From Engraulis encrasicolus (Eukaryota > Chordata > Actinopteri > Clupeiformes > Engraulidae): 64,000 nt of DNA. Below are positions 41,515 to 51,812 of this stretch, piece after piece (positions within the stretch are counted from its first letter, which is position 1; every line of letters begins with the position of its first letter). The notes below the pieces were generated by a model. It ran no database searches. It saw only the letters and a program-made list of their open reading frames with translations, and was not told the origin of the DNA. The stretch spans positions 58,080,180 to 58,144,179 of the forward strand of contig NC_085860.1 of the NCBI RefSeq assembly GCF_034702125.1, in the 5' to 3' direction. The position numbers and the translations under genes were made by a program.

Positions 41515-41582
41515 AGGTGAGCGGTAACGCAACCGCACTCTGATTGAAAGGCCCGCGTTCAATCCCCACCGTGCGCAATGAC
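41515..41582 (+). repeat. tRNA-like segment (SINE head or tRNA pseudogene)
   Basis: An A-box-like TAGGTGAGCGG and B-box-like CGTTCAATCCC are spaced as in a tRNA. T-arm pairing is lost, so it is not a functional tRNA gene. Confidence 0.35.
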
Positions 41583-42134
41583 CGATCACAATTCAATTCG
41601 GCTATCAGCCTCGTCTAAACCTCGAATGCCATCATTTCAATGCGTATTAATAAAATGCTTGCATCATCAAAGGTATTTTAATTTCATCTTTCAGAAGAAT
41701 TTGTTTTCGGATTAAATAAAGCATAGCCTAGGTAAAACGTTAGGCAGAGATCATTTGTTGAATCATTGCAATGCAAACTCAAACGTAGGCGTCTGCAAGG
41801 TGGTTGTGAAGACGTTTTTTTTATTGCCTATGCTGTAAAATGTTAAGGTCTACATTTAACTGTAGGCCTATTGCTTGTTAGCAAATGAAGCCAGCCACAA
41901 AGCGACATTAAAGGAGAAAATAGGCAAAAGTATGTTTTGAAGTTTCCATTTCTGTAACCTGTCGCCTAGTTATCTTCCACACACCGCGCTCTTCCGTCTT
42001 GTTGGTGCGTCTCTGAAGTAATCTAGTAAAAATGGATAGCACTCAGTCTTTCTTCCTTCTTGATGTTTTCTTTTTTATTTTAACATTGCCGGGACTGACA
42101 TGACAGACATTTCGGCTGCACAGAGCCTTCTTCA

Positions 42135-42215
42135 GTATAACCTGTCGCCATAGCCCTACAAGACTTGAACCCGGGGCGAGCACAAGCGCACCTGTCCACT
42201 GGGCCACTCACGTCT
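42135..42215 (-). repeat. tRNA-like segment (SINE head or tRNA pseudogene)
   Basis: On the minus strand, A box TGGCCCAGTGG is a good match and B box GGGTTCAAGTC is close to consensus, with tRNA-like spacing. Acceptor and T stems do not pair properly. Confidence 0.4.
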
Positions 42216-43459
42216 TTCCTACGCGGAAGGAATTGTTCAATATCATATTAGTAAATCAACATTATAAAAGTTTTTAAAAATGTGCTGATTAACAGAAATC
42301 CCACGAAATGAAAGACAATGGTAACTATTGTGTTTTTTACTGGCATTATCACATCATAGACTATTGAAATAGAGTGACTGGTTCGCTTTGATCTCGTAAA
42401 ATGATGGCGGGAATTAAGCGGAACGTGACCATTGTGACATTGTTTCCTACAGGTTCATTTTCTTTGCAACACTGATTCATTTAGCCTGGTGTTTAACCTG
42501 GGAGCTACCAGAGAAATTAGAACACAGGGGAGAAGGCTCAGTCTCATTGGTTCCCATTGTAGCCAGTTAGCTTTGCATGCATTCTGCAGTAACGAGCGTA
42601 GGCCAGTCCTTCATGTGGGAAAATGTATGGAATGGAAAGGGGAACCCATGCTAAATACATTGCTACTGCCATTTCCAGTCACAAATATTATCAACAAAAC
42701 ATTCCTGGTAAGCACTATGACTGTTGTTTAACAATAGGCTGTATTGACAAATCGTTCAGGTGTGTAGTTTTACAGCTGGTTAGAAGATTTCAAGCTGTAC
42801 TCGCTAGCATCGTGCTAATGTTTATGGGTTTGGCCCCATAAAAATTGAGCTTTGTGACCCAGTATATAATAATCTAGTGGCGCAAAATAATCGAAACGCT
42901 ACTCAAATGGGGTCTTATTATTTCTAGCTTCGAACTTAATATTAATATTTCAGGACAAAAAATTATAAAAAATCACAAAAATTATAATGGTAAAAAACTC
43001 CATTGACATCCATTCATTTTGCACTGTCCCGTGGTTAGGGTTAGCCAATTGTGGCTAACAGGAAGTTCCGTGAGTGAACAGCCCCTGGAGCTACCAGGTT
43101 AGAGTTGGAGCATACATTACCGTGGCAACTCAGCTGAGTTTCAGGTTAGCAAGGCTGATAGAACGGATCTCTGTCTAAAAATAGCGTTGTTTACCGACTT
43201 GAGCTCGGATTTGGGGTTACAGCCTTTGATGGAATGGTCCCTAGGCCGGTCTCTTAGGGAAAAATAAACACAAACAAACAAACAAACAAAAACAACAGCA
43301 TTGGTCCTTTAGGACTGTCGGCCCACCATGAAAATGCTGTGTATTCCAAATTGGTGGGGCAGCCCTGGCTGCCATGTCTCAGGACTTCAGTTTTATCCAC
43401 CCACAGTCTGAGGGGCCTTATGTTGCTGAGGCGCAGCCCACGCATCCTCTTCCCTTGTG

Positions 43460-43616
43460 GGTTGGAGTGGTGGGCTGAGATGGGGTTGGCTGAGCTTGGC
43501 TGGGCAGTGCTGGGCTGGGTCGGAGTGCTGGGCAGGGCTGGGTTGAAGTGCTGGACTGGGCTGGGTTGAAGTGATGGGCTGGGTTGAAGTTCTGGACTGG
43601 GCTGGGTTGAAGTAGC
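43460..43616 (+). repeat. GGGCTGGGTTGAAGTGCT minisatellite
   Basis: Degenerate tandem repeat of GGGCTGGGTTGAAGTG-type units. It resumes at 43862-43908 after the inserted dispersed repeat. Confidence 0.85.
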
Positions 43617-43858
43617 CAGGCTGTGCCCTCCTAGTGACGCAACACTTTCAGCGATGCAACTCAGGTCAGGTCAAGAGCAATGCAAGTACTTTCTGAGTTC
43701 CCGGAAATACGGGAACCCCTCCCACTTTGTTGGTAAGCAAACAACCATAAGCAAACCAAGGGATGCGGGTCAACCATGCCGTTTGGGAAATGTTAATTGT
43801 TATGCTCTTGGTCAGACCAAGTCTCGTAGAGATTTGAACGTCGATGATAATCAGGCTA
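43617..43858 (+). repeat. dispersed repeat, copy B (copy A at 5458)
   Basis: Same orientation and order as 5458-5700. It sits inside the GGGCTGG minisatellite, which continues on both sides, so it is an insertion. Diverged from copy A by scattered substitutions. Confidence 0.78.
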
Positions 43859-43861
43859 GGG

Positions 43862-43908
43862 TTAAAGGGCTGGGCTGGGCTGAGTTGGAGTGCTGAGCTG
43901 GGCTGGGT
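43862..43908 (+). repeat. continuation of the GGGCTGG minisatellite
   Basis: GGGCTGGGCTGGGCTGAGTT-type units resume after the inserted repeat. Confidence 0.8.
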
Positions 43909-44093
43909 CATACCTCTGGTTCTTTCGCCACTTTCTGCAGCTGCATTATTAATGAGCAGCTCTGAGTGCAGAGCTCTTCCGCACCACGGCCCAGAGCAGT
44001 GCAGGGTAGATGGGCAGCAGCTGTTGCTGATGCTGATGCGGCTGCATGCTAAGCCACCAGGCGATGTGCTACTCGCTCCAGCTGCCTACTCCT

Positions 44094-44275
44094 GTGTTGC
44101 CAGACTGGGCTGTTTCCCGCCCAATTGGGCTGTTAGGTTTGGCCGTCTGTGGGTAAAAATTGTAAAAAATGGTATTGGTGGGGTTTCTCTGCAGATGTAT
44201 TGCCATAGAAATTAATAGAATTTAGTTCAAATTGGGCGGGATTTGGTGCATCCAGGCGTTTTTTTTAGCAACCCT
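44094..44275. mobile_element. short hairpin-rich MITE, copy B
   Basis: GTTGCCAGACTGGGCTG through CCCGCCCAATTGGGCTG and ATTGGGCGGGATTTGGTG to GCAACC. It matches 24375-24572 with deletions and an insertion in the middle. Confidence 0.7.
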
Positions 44276-44345
44276 GGTCTACTCTTAATCATTCCATCTC
44301 TACTTCAACTTGCTTTTTTCCTTTTTTCCATCTCCCCTGTCCACT

Positions 44346-44346
<1 letters not shown>

Positions 44347-44402
<56 letters not shown>
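44347..44402 (+). repeat. (AG)n microsatellite
   Basis: AG array of about 56 bases. Confidence 0.97.
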
Positions 44403-44404
<2 letters not shown>

Positions 44405-45226
44405 GCCAGCCCAGGAGACATCCAATCAGTGGCAGCACCTGAATAGAGACAAAAGTATAGGGCCAACTATAGTGTCCCGGTGGAACCTTGTAATAATTAC
44501 CACAGGGCTCATGATGACACCTCACTCCTTTCATTCTGATTATTCTTCCCATTCTTCCCTCTCCTCCACCTGTTTCTCTTCTCTAGTTCTCTTTCTCTCC
44601 TCCACTTCTCTTTCTCGCCTCTACTCCTCTTCTCCCTGAGCTGTGTTTTACAGTGCACTGTGTAGTCATATTCCATTCATCCCCCTTGTATTCCTTCCTC
44701 TTCACACCTCTCCTCCTCTTATCTTCCTCTCATCACTTCTCTCCTCTCCCTGCTCTCCTCCTTTCGTCTACTGCACTACTCTCCCATCCCTCCTCTCCTT
44801 GGGTGTTGTTTTAGAGAGCCCGGCCATTTACTTAGAAGGCCCCTGCTGCCACTTTTATTATCGTCATCGTTTTTAGATATCACCTGGGATGTGAAATGTC
44901 AACTCTCCTCGGGAGAAATACCCTTGCACTCTTTGCGACTTGTGTGATAGAATGTATTTTTCACTCTGAAGCTTACCCTACTTTCGACTGTGTATGCCAA
45001 ATCTCTTGCCAGTATCTCAGGTTTATTGTGAAACTTTTTTTTCCCTCTCCACACTGTGATATCCATCTGACAACATAGCATACAATGTTGTGTTTGTGTG
45101 AGTGTGCATGTCGGTGTGTGTGTGAGAGAGAGAAAGAAGGAGGAGAGAGAGATTATAGGCAAAGAAAGTGGATCTAAGAAGAAGCGTCATTTTGTTTCTT
45201 TTCCGGTATCCACTTTATGTCGGGTG
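44403..45226. other. no gene; pyrimidine-rich 44540-44800
   Basis: C/T-rich sequence with CTTCTC and CTCCTC words; no exon recognised. Confidence 0.5.
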
Positions 45227-45383
45227 AACGCCCCCTTAGGAGACCTTCGGTTAGGAGACCTTCGGAGTCCTGAGGTTGAGAATAAATCAAGGCCCCTTAG
45301 CGCTAGATGGCGGTAGCGCACGTCTTGAGCAAACACCTCAAAAATAGAAGAAGAAGGAGGGGACAACGCCCCCTTAGGAGACC
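45227..45383 (+). mobile_element. short retroposon with 19-bp target duplication
   Basis: AACGCCCCCTTAGGAGACC occurs perfectly at 45227-45245 and 45365-45383. The 119 bases between end in an A/G-rich tail (CAAAAATAGAAGAAGAAGG). A long perfect duplication next to an A-rich 3' tail is the mark of LINE-driven retroposition. The insert (words CTAGATGGCGGTAGCGCAC, TTGAGCAAACACC) is a SINE-like fragment I cannot name. Confidence 0.6.
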
Positions 45384-45547
45384 CAACTTGAGCCCACGCT
45401 TTTGCATTGAGTGGGCGTGGTTTGCGTTATCTTCCTCTTATCCAGTATTTTTGTTATAGGTTTACCCTCACGTTCTGTACTAAGACACTGGTAGTGAATC
45501 AGTGATACTACAGTGTCACACATGCAGTGTTGGTGCACTGAGGCAGG

Positions 45548-45548
<1 letters not shown>

Positions 45549-45600
<52 letters not shown>
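45549..45600 (+). repeat. (GT)n microsatellite
   Basis: GT array of about 52 bases. Confidence 0.97.
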
Positions 45601-45605
<5 letters not shown>

Positions 45606-45937
45606 GTATGCCATGCACAGGCACAGGTGGGAGTGCTTCTGTGTCTGGCAGATATGTTATGTGTTGATCACTGTGGAGTGTGCAGCATACGGTACCACAG
45701 AAGGAACTTGCACACTGCTGGGAGAAAAAAAGAAACCTTTGAACTACAGCTCAAATAAATGCACACAAACATAAGCACACACACACACACGTACACGCAC
45801 ACACGCACTCAGAGTACATAAACTGGCTGACAAATACTGTAACTTAAAATATATTCTTAAAGAAATCTTGTGAAACACAGCAACAGTCTTTGCCACTGCA
45901 AACCTACCTTGTCTTTTAGATATTCATTCTTACATTT

Positions 45938-46501
45938 TGTTTCTCCTCTCAGTCACAAACGCCAAGACCAGGTTCTTCACACTGATGTTTCTTTTTATTA
46001 ATACACCGTAGAACTAAGACATGACAAAAACAGACATGACAAATTACTCATAAGTTCATAAACACATACACAAACTTAAAGGTTACAAAAATAGGACATA
46101 AATAAAAAGCAACATACCACTTTGCCGGGTTTTGGACTGAGAGAGAAATGTTGAAACTTGAACTTGAGAGATACTTGTAGCAAACTTGGACATGAACTTG
46201 CAGTAGCTGAGGACCAAATGCTTCCAGCATGACAAACATTTCACTAGTAGCCATTCATGGCTTTCAGAAAGGACATGACATCATCCGCAAGGCATCATGG
46301 GAGGTTGAGTATATTTCACAATACTACATACAATCAGTTTTGTCATAAAACCTTTTTATAATCATAATCATCATACAAAATGTGCAATATTTTCATATAT
46401 AAAAACATCTTTATTTGTGTAAAAATTAAATGTTATGAAAAGTGCAAAGGTAAACTTTGTGCACAAAGGAAAACCTGACAGCCCTTATGGCTGCAGCCAC
46501 A
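45938..46501 (-). repeat. 3' LTR of the BEL/Pao element
   Basis: 564 bases. The inner part in plus coordinates (45938 to about 46265) is identical to the other LTR; differences begin at about 46266. AATAAA-type signals appear in element sense (for example in the complement of TTTTTATTAATACAC). Confidence 0.93.
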
Positions 46502-46512
46502 CTCCCACCATC
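46502..46512 (-). other. polypurine tract
   Basis: GATGGTGGGAG in element sense, directly upstream of the 3' LTR; the usual primer site for plus-strand DNA synthesis. Confidence 0.55.
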
Positions 46513-46618
46513 ACACAACGTGCGATCATGGAAACTCAGGGATTGGATCACATTCTCACACGCATACACACAAAGATTTATACATAAACATTAAAGCTAA
46601 GTAATTAAAATTCACACC

Positions 46619-49600
46619 TTATCCTGATTCAAGTAAAGGCATTCCTTTTATGGACTTTTCCAAATAAACTGGTTTAGTGTGTGCATCTTTATCTAGTGTT
46701 TGATCCATGCCATTAGATTTGATCTTCCTGACCTGCGCATCAGATCCCAGGAACACTGCAACTGGCTTGGTTGGTGACCAGGGTTGGTCCAGTGATGCTA
46801 GATCATCTTGATGCAAGACGTTGACCTTTGTGGTTTGATTGTTCTTGTTAAACCCTTTTCTTTCTTGAAGGTTCAATGGATGTCGTTTCCTTTTCTTTCC
46901 TTTTCCTTTCTTCCGATCAGGAGCAGGCTGCTTCGTCACCTTGGGTGTAAGGACTTGAGCACTTACGAGCTCTGAACGACTGCCATGGACCTCTTTGACC
47001 TCATATTTCATTTTCCTCTGCACGAGTGTGCTTGGTACAGTGACCTGGTTAGCCTCTACAGCCAACTTTTCTGCACGTCCACTGGATGCATGCTTGGCTG
47101 GGGTAAGTGTTTGCTTTAACTTAGGGTGACACACAATGTGGGCCTCAAACTTAGGATGTGATTGCTTGGCAGAAAGGACTTCTCTTGAATGAATGCGATG
47201 ACTGATTCCAGTGTCCTCTGAAACGGCATCTGGATCGCTATAGCCAATAATGCTCCACCCCAACACAGATTTCTGGGCAAATGGCTGACCTTCCTTGCCA
47301 CTGACCACCTCTCTGGGGAGCAGGACTTGGGGGCAGTTGTACCCGATCAACAATGCAACTTTACAATCAAGTTCGGGTGACATCTCATCCGCCAGATGTC
47401 TAAAATGAGGCCAAGCTCTTGCGGTCTTACGGGTTGGTATGTCAGACTTGTTTGCAGGAATGAAATCTCTTGTATAGGTTGCTGGTAGGTTGATTCTCTC
47501 TTCAGATCTCAAACCTCTTACTCTTAGCCCTTTTAACTTGTTGCTTGACACCACCATTGACTTTGAGGTGATTGTGGAAATCTTGAGCTTCACAGGGTCT
47601 TTCTTCACCTCCAACAAATCAGCTACATTGTTCAGAATGAAAGTAGTGTCGCTCTGAGTATCGAGCAAAGCGTATACTAAAATCTCTATTGCAGGATTAG
47701 CAGCTGTTGACACATACACGGGGAGAATTGCTGATGTGTGAGAACTCTTCACTGGTTGAATGACTCTGTTCGATGTTGCCGACTGTGCCTCCAGCTGGTC
47801 ATTTGGCTGCTCACCTTCACTTTCTGAGGAACTCCGACTGACAGCGGACTGCTGTTGCTGAGCCTGGTGTTTTGGGGTTCTCTGCCCATCTTGATGGAGA
47901 CAGGTTGGATGGCGCTTTTCACACCTATCACAGACACTTCTGGAGATGCAAATCTTGGAGCTGTGACCCATCTTTAGACAGCCAAAGCATAGCCTTTCAG
48001 AATAAACAAACTTTACTCGATCTTCCACTGATTTTTCTATGAACTTCCAACATTTGTTTAGAGAATGTCCGTGCCTTTTGCAGAACTCACACACTAGGTC
48101 TTCAGTCCTTTCACTTGAACTTGTGGTGAATGTTCTAGCAGTAGAGTAGTGATTACTTGTTCTAGAGTTTTCTTGTTCTGACGACTTCAATGCTTGGAGT
48201 GAGGTTATGGGGTTACAGGCAATTCTGGCCTCCTTGTTGAGAAACTGAACAAACATCTTGAAGTCAGGAAAGACCTTGTAGTTATCCTGAAAAAGTGTTG
48301 CAGTTCGATTCCAACGGGAACTCAACCAGTCTGGCAATTTGGCAGCAATTTTCTGAATTTCAACACAGTCATTCAGCGTTTGCAACCCTTGAACATAAGG
48401 CATGGCTGTTGTTACGCTGGTTAAAAAATCAGCAAACTCACGGAGCTCTTTGCCATCTTTGGAGGAGATTTTATGCCATGACTGAATCTTATCTCTGTAC
48501 GCTTTGCCGATAATAAAGGGATTTCCAAAACGATCATCCAGTACTCTCCATGCTGCCGCATAAGCGTCCTCCGTCCCGACAAGAGAGTATCCTTCCACAG
48601 CTCGCTTCGCCTCGCCTCCTACATACTTCCGCAAGAAGAAGAGCTTTTCCTGAGCTGGTAAGTTCTTACGATCGATTAATGTATGGAATGACATCTTCCA
48701 ATCCGTGTATTGTAATGGATTTCCAACAAAGACAGCTGGCTCTGGAATTGGAATTCTATTTGCCGTTATTGCATATGCGAGCATTCGCACAAGGTCATTG
48801 GTATTGTCATGGGAGGTAGCTTGAGGGGCAGCTTGCAGTACTACTGGCTCAGTGCTGTGGCCTTGTGGGAGAGCTACAGGAGGTGGCAGTGTAGTAGAAG
48901 GCATACTAAATGGGGCTAGCCAGGGCATAAATGAGGGCGCAGCAGCATTTAACTTGGTGCCCACTGTGGCATGGCTGCTCTGAATACACTGAGGGACTGC
49001 GGTAAAGTGGTCTTGTAGAGGTGCTACAGGAGGTGGCAGTGGGAAAGTGAGCTCTCTTAATGGGGCTTGCAAGGGGGGAAAAGAGCAGGCAGCAGGTCCA
49101 AATGTTGTGCCTACAGTGGCATGACTATTCAGTATATGCTGAGGGACTAACGCAGCGTGATCTTGTAGGTCTTCCTCAGCATAAACCTTAAGCCTGGCCT
49201 GCGCAGCATTGTGTCTTTTCAACTCCTCTAAACGCTCCACCTCCCTTTTCTTTTCCTCCAATTTTCTTTTCCTTGCTGTGCTTTCAGTTATGAACAGAGC
49301 CGTTTGCTTCGCCTTTTCTGCTTCCATAGCACGTTCTTGTGCCTCTCGATCTGCTGTCACCTTTTTCTCCTCTGCTTCCAGTTCTCTGATCTCCTCTTCA
49401 CATTGGTGTTGGGACTTCATAATTTTGAGCACCTCTTGAGTCGCAGCAACTTCTGCTGCAGCTTGTTGTTGTTTTTCCTGTGCAGGCTTAATAGAGACCC
49501 GGTTAGAAGCTTTGGAGGCTGGGCGGGATTTTACCGAGACGACACTGGACTCTGTGGGGTCGAACACTGACTCAGCCTCAGGCCAGGGTATGTCATCTGC

Positions 49601-50134
49601 ATCACCTGCAGCAGTAATAAAACACTGGGCTTTCTCATTTGCAGTCTTGGTTATTGCAAAACAGCAGTCATTCTTTCTCCTAATTTCATGTTCAGGGACT
49701 GACACGGCTCGAATTTGTTCATACCTGGTATTTAAGTTACCTTGCTGGACATTTACAGCAGCAATAATTTCAGCAACAAACTCTGAATCTTCTCTGCGTT
49801 TAATTGCTCCTTTTAATCCATTAATGTGATATTTCCACCTTTTATATGTCCGGTCGAAAGTCCTTTTTAAATCCTTCAGTTTAGTCTCTTGCAATTGCTT
49901 TCCTTTCTCTGACAGGACATGTGGACGCTGACTCCTCCTAAGGTCTGATGGAATTAAATTGCCGCCCTCTTCCTCTTCATGTGGTTCTGGAGCCTCTGAG
50001 TCTTTGACTTGAACATCATCAGTTACACTTTTCTTTGAATCTTCTTGGTCAGGAAGATCTTTCTTTTCTGTGTATTGTACTTTGCTTTCACTAGTGTGTG
50101 ACATTTTTGTGTTACCTTTGTTAACCTTGTGCAT
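46619..50134 (-). CDS. BEL/Pao Gag-protease polyprotein lacking pol
   Basis: 1171 codons, intact. The N-terminal third is charged, with a coiled-coil-like stretch at about 235-320 (REAQERAMEAEKAKQ, RKLEEKKREVERLEELKRH). About 460-620 is the Gag-like DUF1759 region (VFVGNPLQYTDWKMSF, LRKYVGGEAKRAVEG, LDDRFGNP). CCHC knuckles lie at about 681 (CEFCKRHGHSLNKC) and 716 (CFGCLKMGHSSKIC), followed by a C-x2-C...HPTCLH motif at about 736. A retropepsin-like DUF1758 segment at about 825 has ALLDTQSDTTFI, with Gln in place of the Gly of the usual D-T/S-G; I believe this form occurs in other fish BEL copies. LGWSIIGY at about 960 is the motif that normally leads into reverse transcriptase, but no polymerase motif follows. 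A basic run (KKGKGKKRKRH, about 1075) precedes a C-terminus resembling a worn DUF5641 tail. The ATG at 50134 is the first in the frame after a 758-base leader. Confidence 0.9.
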   Translation of the reverse strand: MHKVNKGNTKMSHTSESKVQYTEKKDLPDQEDSKKSVTDDVQVKDSEAPEPHEEEEGGNLIPSDLRRSQRPHVLSEKGKQLQETKLKDLKRTFDRTYKRWKYHINGLKGAIKRREDSEFVAEIIAAVNVQQGNLNTRYEQIRAVSVPEHEIRRKNDCCFAITKTANEKAQCFITAAGDADDIPWPEAESVFDPTESSVVSVKSRPASKASNRVSIKPAQEKQQQAAAEVAATQEVLKIMKSQHQCEEEIRELEAEEKKVTADREAQERAMEAEKAKQTALFITESTARKRKLEEKKREVERLEELKRHNAAQARLKVYAEEDLQDHAALVPQHILNSHATVGTTFGPAACSFPPLQAPLRELTFPLPPPVAPLQDHFTAVPQCIQSSHATVGTKLNAAAPSFMPWLAPFSMPSTTLPPPVALPQGHSTEPVVLQAAPQATSHDNTNDLVRMLAYAITANRIPIPEPAVFVGNPLQYTDWKMSFHTLIDRKNLPAQEKLFFLRKYVGGEAKRAVEGYSLVGTEDAYAAAWRVLDDRFGNPFIIGKAYRDKIQSWHKISSKDGKELREFADFLTSVTTAMPYVQGLQTLNDCVEIQKIAAKLPDWLSSRWNRTATLFQDNYKVFPDFKMFVQFLNKEARIACNPITSLQALKSSEQENSRTSNHYSTARTFTTSSSERTEDLVCEFCKRHGHSLNKCWKFIEKSVEDRVKFVYSERLCFGCLKMGHSSKICISRSVCDRCEKRHPTCLHQDGQRTPKHQAQQQQSAVSRSSSESEGEQPNDQLEAQSATSNRVIQPVKSSHTSAILPVYVSTAANPAIEILVYALLDTQSDTTFILNNVADLLEVKKDPVKLKISTITSKSMVVSSNKLKGLRVRGLRSEERINLPATYTRDFIPANKSDIPTRKTARAWPHFRHLADEMSPELDCKVALLIGYNCPQVLLPREVVSGKEGQPFAQKSVLGWSIIGYSDPDAVSEDTGISHRIHSREVLSAKQSHPKFEAHIVCHPKLKQTLTPAKHASSGRAEKLAVEANQVTVPSTLVQRKMKYEVKEVHGSRSELVSAQVLTPKVTKQPAPDRKKGKGKKRKRHPLNLQERKGFNKNNQTTKVNVLHQDDLASLDQPWSPTKPVAVFLGSDAQVRKIKSNGMDQTLDKDAHTKPVYLEKSIKGMPLLESG

Positions 50135-50892
50135 TAAATAAACTAATTAAAAATAAATGGTAGTAATGCATCAATATGCAGCACTCTAAAGTAAGCTACA
50201 GTACGTGGAACTGTGTATTTTAATTGTTAACTAAAAATGCACCTTAATTGATAACTCAGAGCGACTCAGAACTTCAGACTAATTTTCCCTAAGCATCAGA
50301 ATAGAAACACCTTAAAAGAAACAAAAGGTTGTTCTAAATTCTAAAATAATGAGATATCAAAGTGATCCATAGAAATAGATTCAGAGACCCAGTGCAAATA
50401 TGCTTAAATTACATCAGTGACAGTAATAGGCAACAGTACATTCATAAATGCATTCAATATGCAAACAAAATTCAGTACAACTTTAGACTTGTGCAAAGAG
50501 CAATTTCCAAAGTGCAAACGTCACGTGATGATTTCAAAAAGTGCAACTTCAAAACGTCAGCTCACTCTTCAAGCAGTTCAATGAATCAGAATGTTCATAA
50601 ATCCTTTAGCATTTGAGGGTGGAAGACGGTCAAAGTTCTGAAGACAGTTCAAAAGCTGGCACAACTTTCAAAACACCAACCTTAAGTGCTTGCTTGCTTG
50701 CCTTTGTGTGTTTGATGCTTCAGTCCTTCACTGAAATCCACACCGTGTGTAGACCACTTCTTTTTGCCAAACAATTGCTGATATAAATGCATGCAGGGTC
50801 GGCTACGGCTTGCACCACAGCGTACGGCTCGGCTACTTCTCTTCCTTGCTGGTTCGGCGACTTCTCTTCCTTGGTTCACCGTAGTGTTCTAC
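50135..50892 (-). other. 5' leader of the BEL/Pao element
   Basis: Non-coding leader between the 5' LTR and the ORF. Near the LTR it contains two tandem copies of a unit of about 26 bases (GGCTACTTCTCTTCCTTG and GGCGACTTCTCTTCCTTG in plus orientation, 50828-50877). A tRNA primer-binding site starting TGG could not be placed with confidence directly next to the LTR. Confidence 0.7.
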
Positions 50893-51469
50893 TGTTTCTC
50901 CTCTCAGTCACAAACGCCAAGACCAGGTTCTTCACACTGATGTTTCTTTTTATTAATACACCGTAGAACTAAGACATGACAAAAACAGACATGACAAATT
51001 ACTCATAAGTTCATAAACACATACACAAACTTAAAGGTTACAAAAATAGGACATAAATAAAAAGCAACATACCACTTTGCCGGGTTTTGGACTGAGAGAG
51101 AAATGTTGAAACTTGAACTTGAGAGATACTTGTAGCAAACTTGGACATGAACTTGCAGTAGCTGAGGACCAAATGCTTCCAGCATGACAAACATTTCACT
51201 AGTAGCCATTCATGGCTTTCAAACAGGACATGACATCATCCGCAAGGCATCATGGGAGGTTGAGTATATTTCACAATACTGCATACAATCACAGTTTTGT
51301 CATAAAACCTTTTTATAATCATAATCATCATACAAAATGTGCAATATTTTCATATACAAAAATAAATAAAAACATCTTTATTTGGGCAAAAATGAAATGT
51401 TATGAAAAGTGCAAAGGTAAAATTTGTGCAAAAAGGGAAAACCTGACAGCCCTTTTGGCTGCAGCCACA
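50893..51469 (-). repeat. 5' LTR of the BEL/Pao element
   Basis: 577 bases. Compared with the 3' LTR it has about 11 substitutions and three small length differences, all between about 51220 and 51460 (the U3 side). Confidence 0.93.
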
Positions 51470-51475
51470 CATTTT

Positions 51476-51476
<1 letters not shown>

Positions 51477-51541
<65 letters not shown>
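51477..51541 (+). repeat. (GT)n microsatellite
   Basis: GT array starting 3 bases after the BEL target duplication. Confidence 0.97.
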
Positions 51542-51543
<2 letters not shown>

Positions 51544-51812
51544 TGTCTGTCTGTGTGTGTCTGTGCGTGCATGTTTAATGCTATTTCCATCATTTCGTCG
51601 TCACTGCCTGCCTACTATGCTGTAGGCGATTGCTTGATTCATAGTTTATTGATGAGTCTATCCTTAAGTGCATCTCCTCACCATCCATCTCCTCAAAACC
51701 CGTGCCTAATGCACACCCATGCACGCACACACACAAACACACACTTCATCCTTAGTGGTGTGAAAGTGTGAAGGTGAGGACCTCTCACACAAGTCACACT
51801 TACACTTACAGC

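Larger units (their letters stand above)
41241..43241. mobile_element. 2-kb inverted-repeat element with TAG flanks
   Basis: GGGACCATTCCATCA at 41241 is exactly mirrored by TGATGGAATGGTCCC ending at 43241. Both ends are flanked by TAG (41238-41240 and 43242-43244), a possible 3-base target duplication as in PIF/Harbinger-type elements. There is no transposase. The interior carries two tRNA-like segments in opposite orientation and a weaker inner inverted pair (TTAACCTGGGAGCTACCA near 42493 against TGGAGCTACCAGGTTA near 43086), so it may itself be a composite of nested elements. Confidence 0.6.
45938..51469 (-). mobile_element. BEL/Pao LTR retrotransposon, internally deleted
   Basis: Two LTRs of 564 and 577 bases bound a 4.39 kb interior. 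The LTR ends are TGT...ACA type in element sense (TGTGGCTGCAG ... GAGGAGAAACA). A 5-base target duplication CATTT is perfect (45933-45937 and 51470-51474), as usual for BEL/Pao. The purine-rich tract GATGGTGGGAG lies just before the 3' LTR in element sense. One ORF fills most of the interior and encodes Gag, zinc knuckles and protease, but reverse transcriptase, RNase H and integrase are absent. Full-length relatives have an interior of roughly 5-6 kb or more, so about 2-3 kb of pol has been lost. The element cannot copy itself alone but could be mobilised by a complete relative. Confidence 0.93.

Noticed and set aside
46048..46254. 68-codon minus-strand frame, identical at 51003-51209
   Set aside because: It lies inside the LTRs and is identical only because the LTRs are; no known domain.
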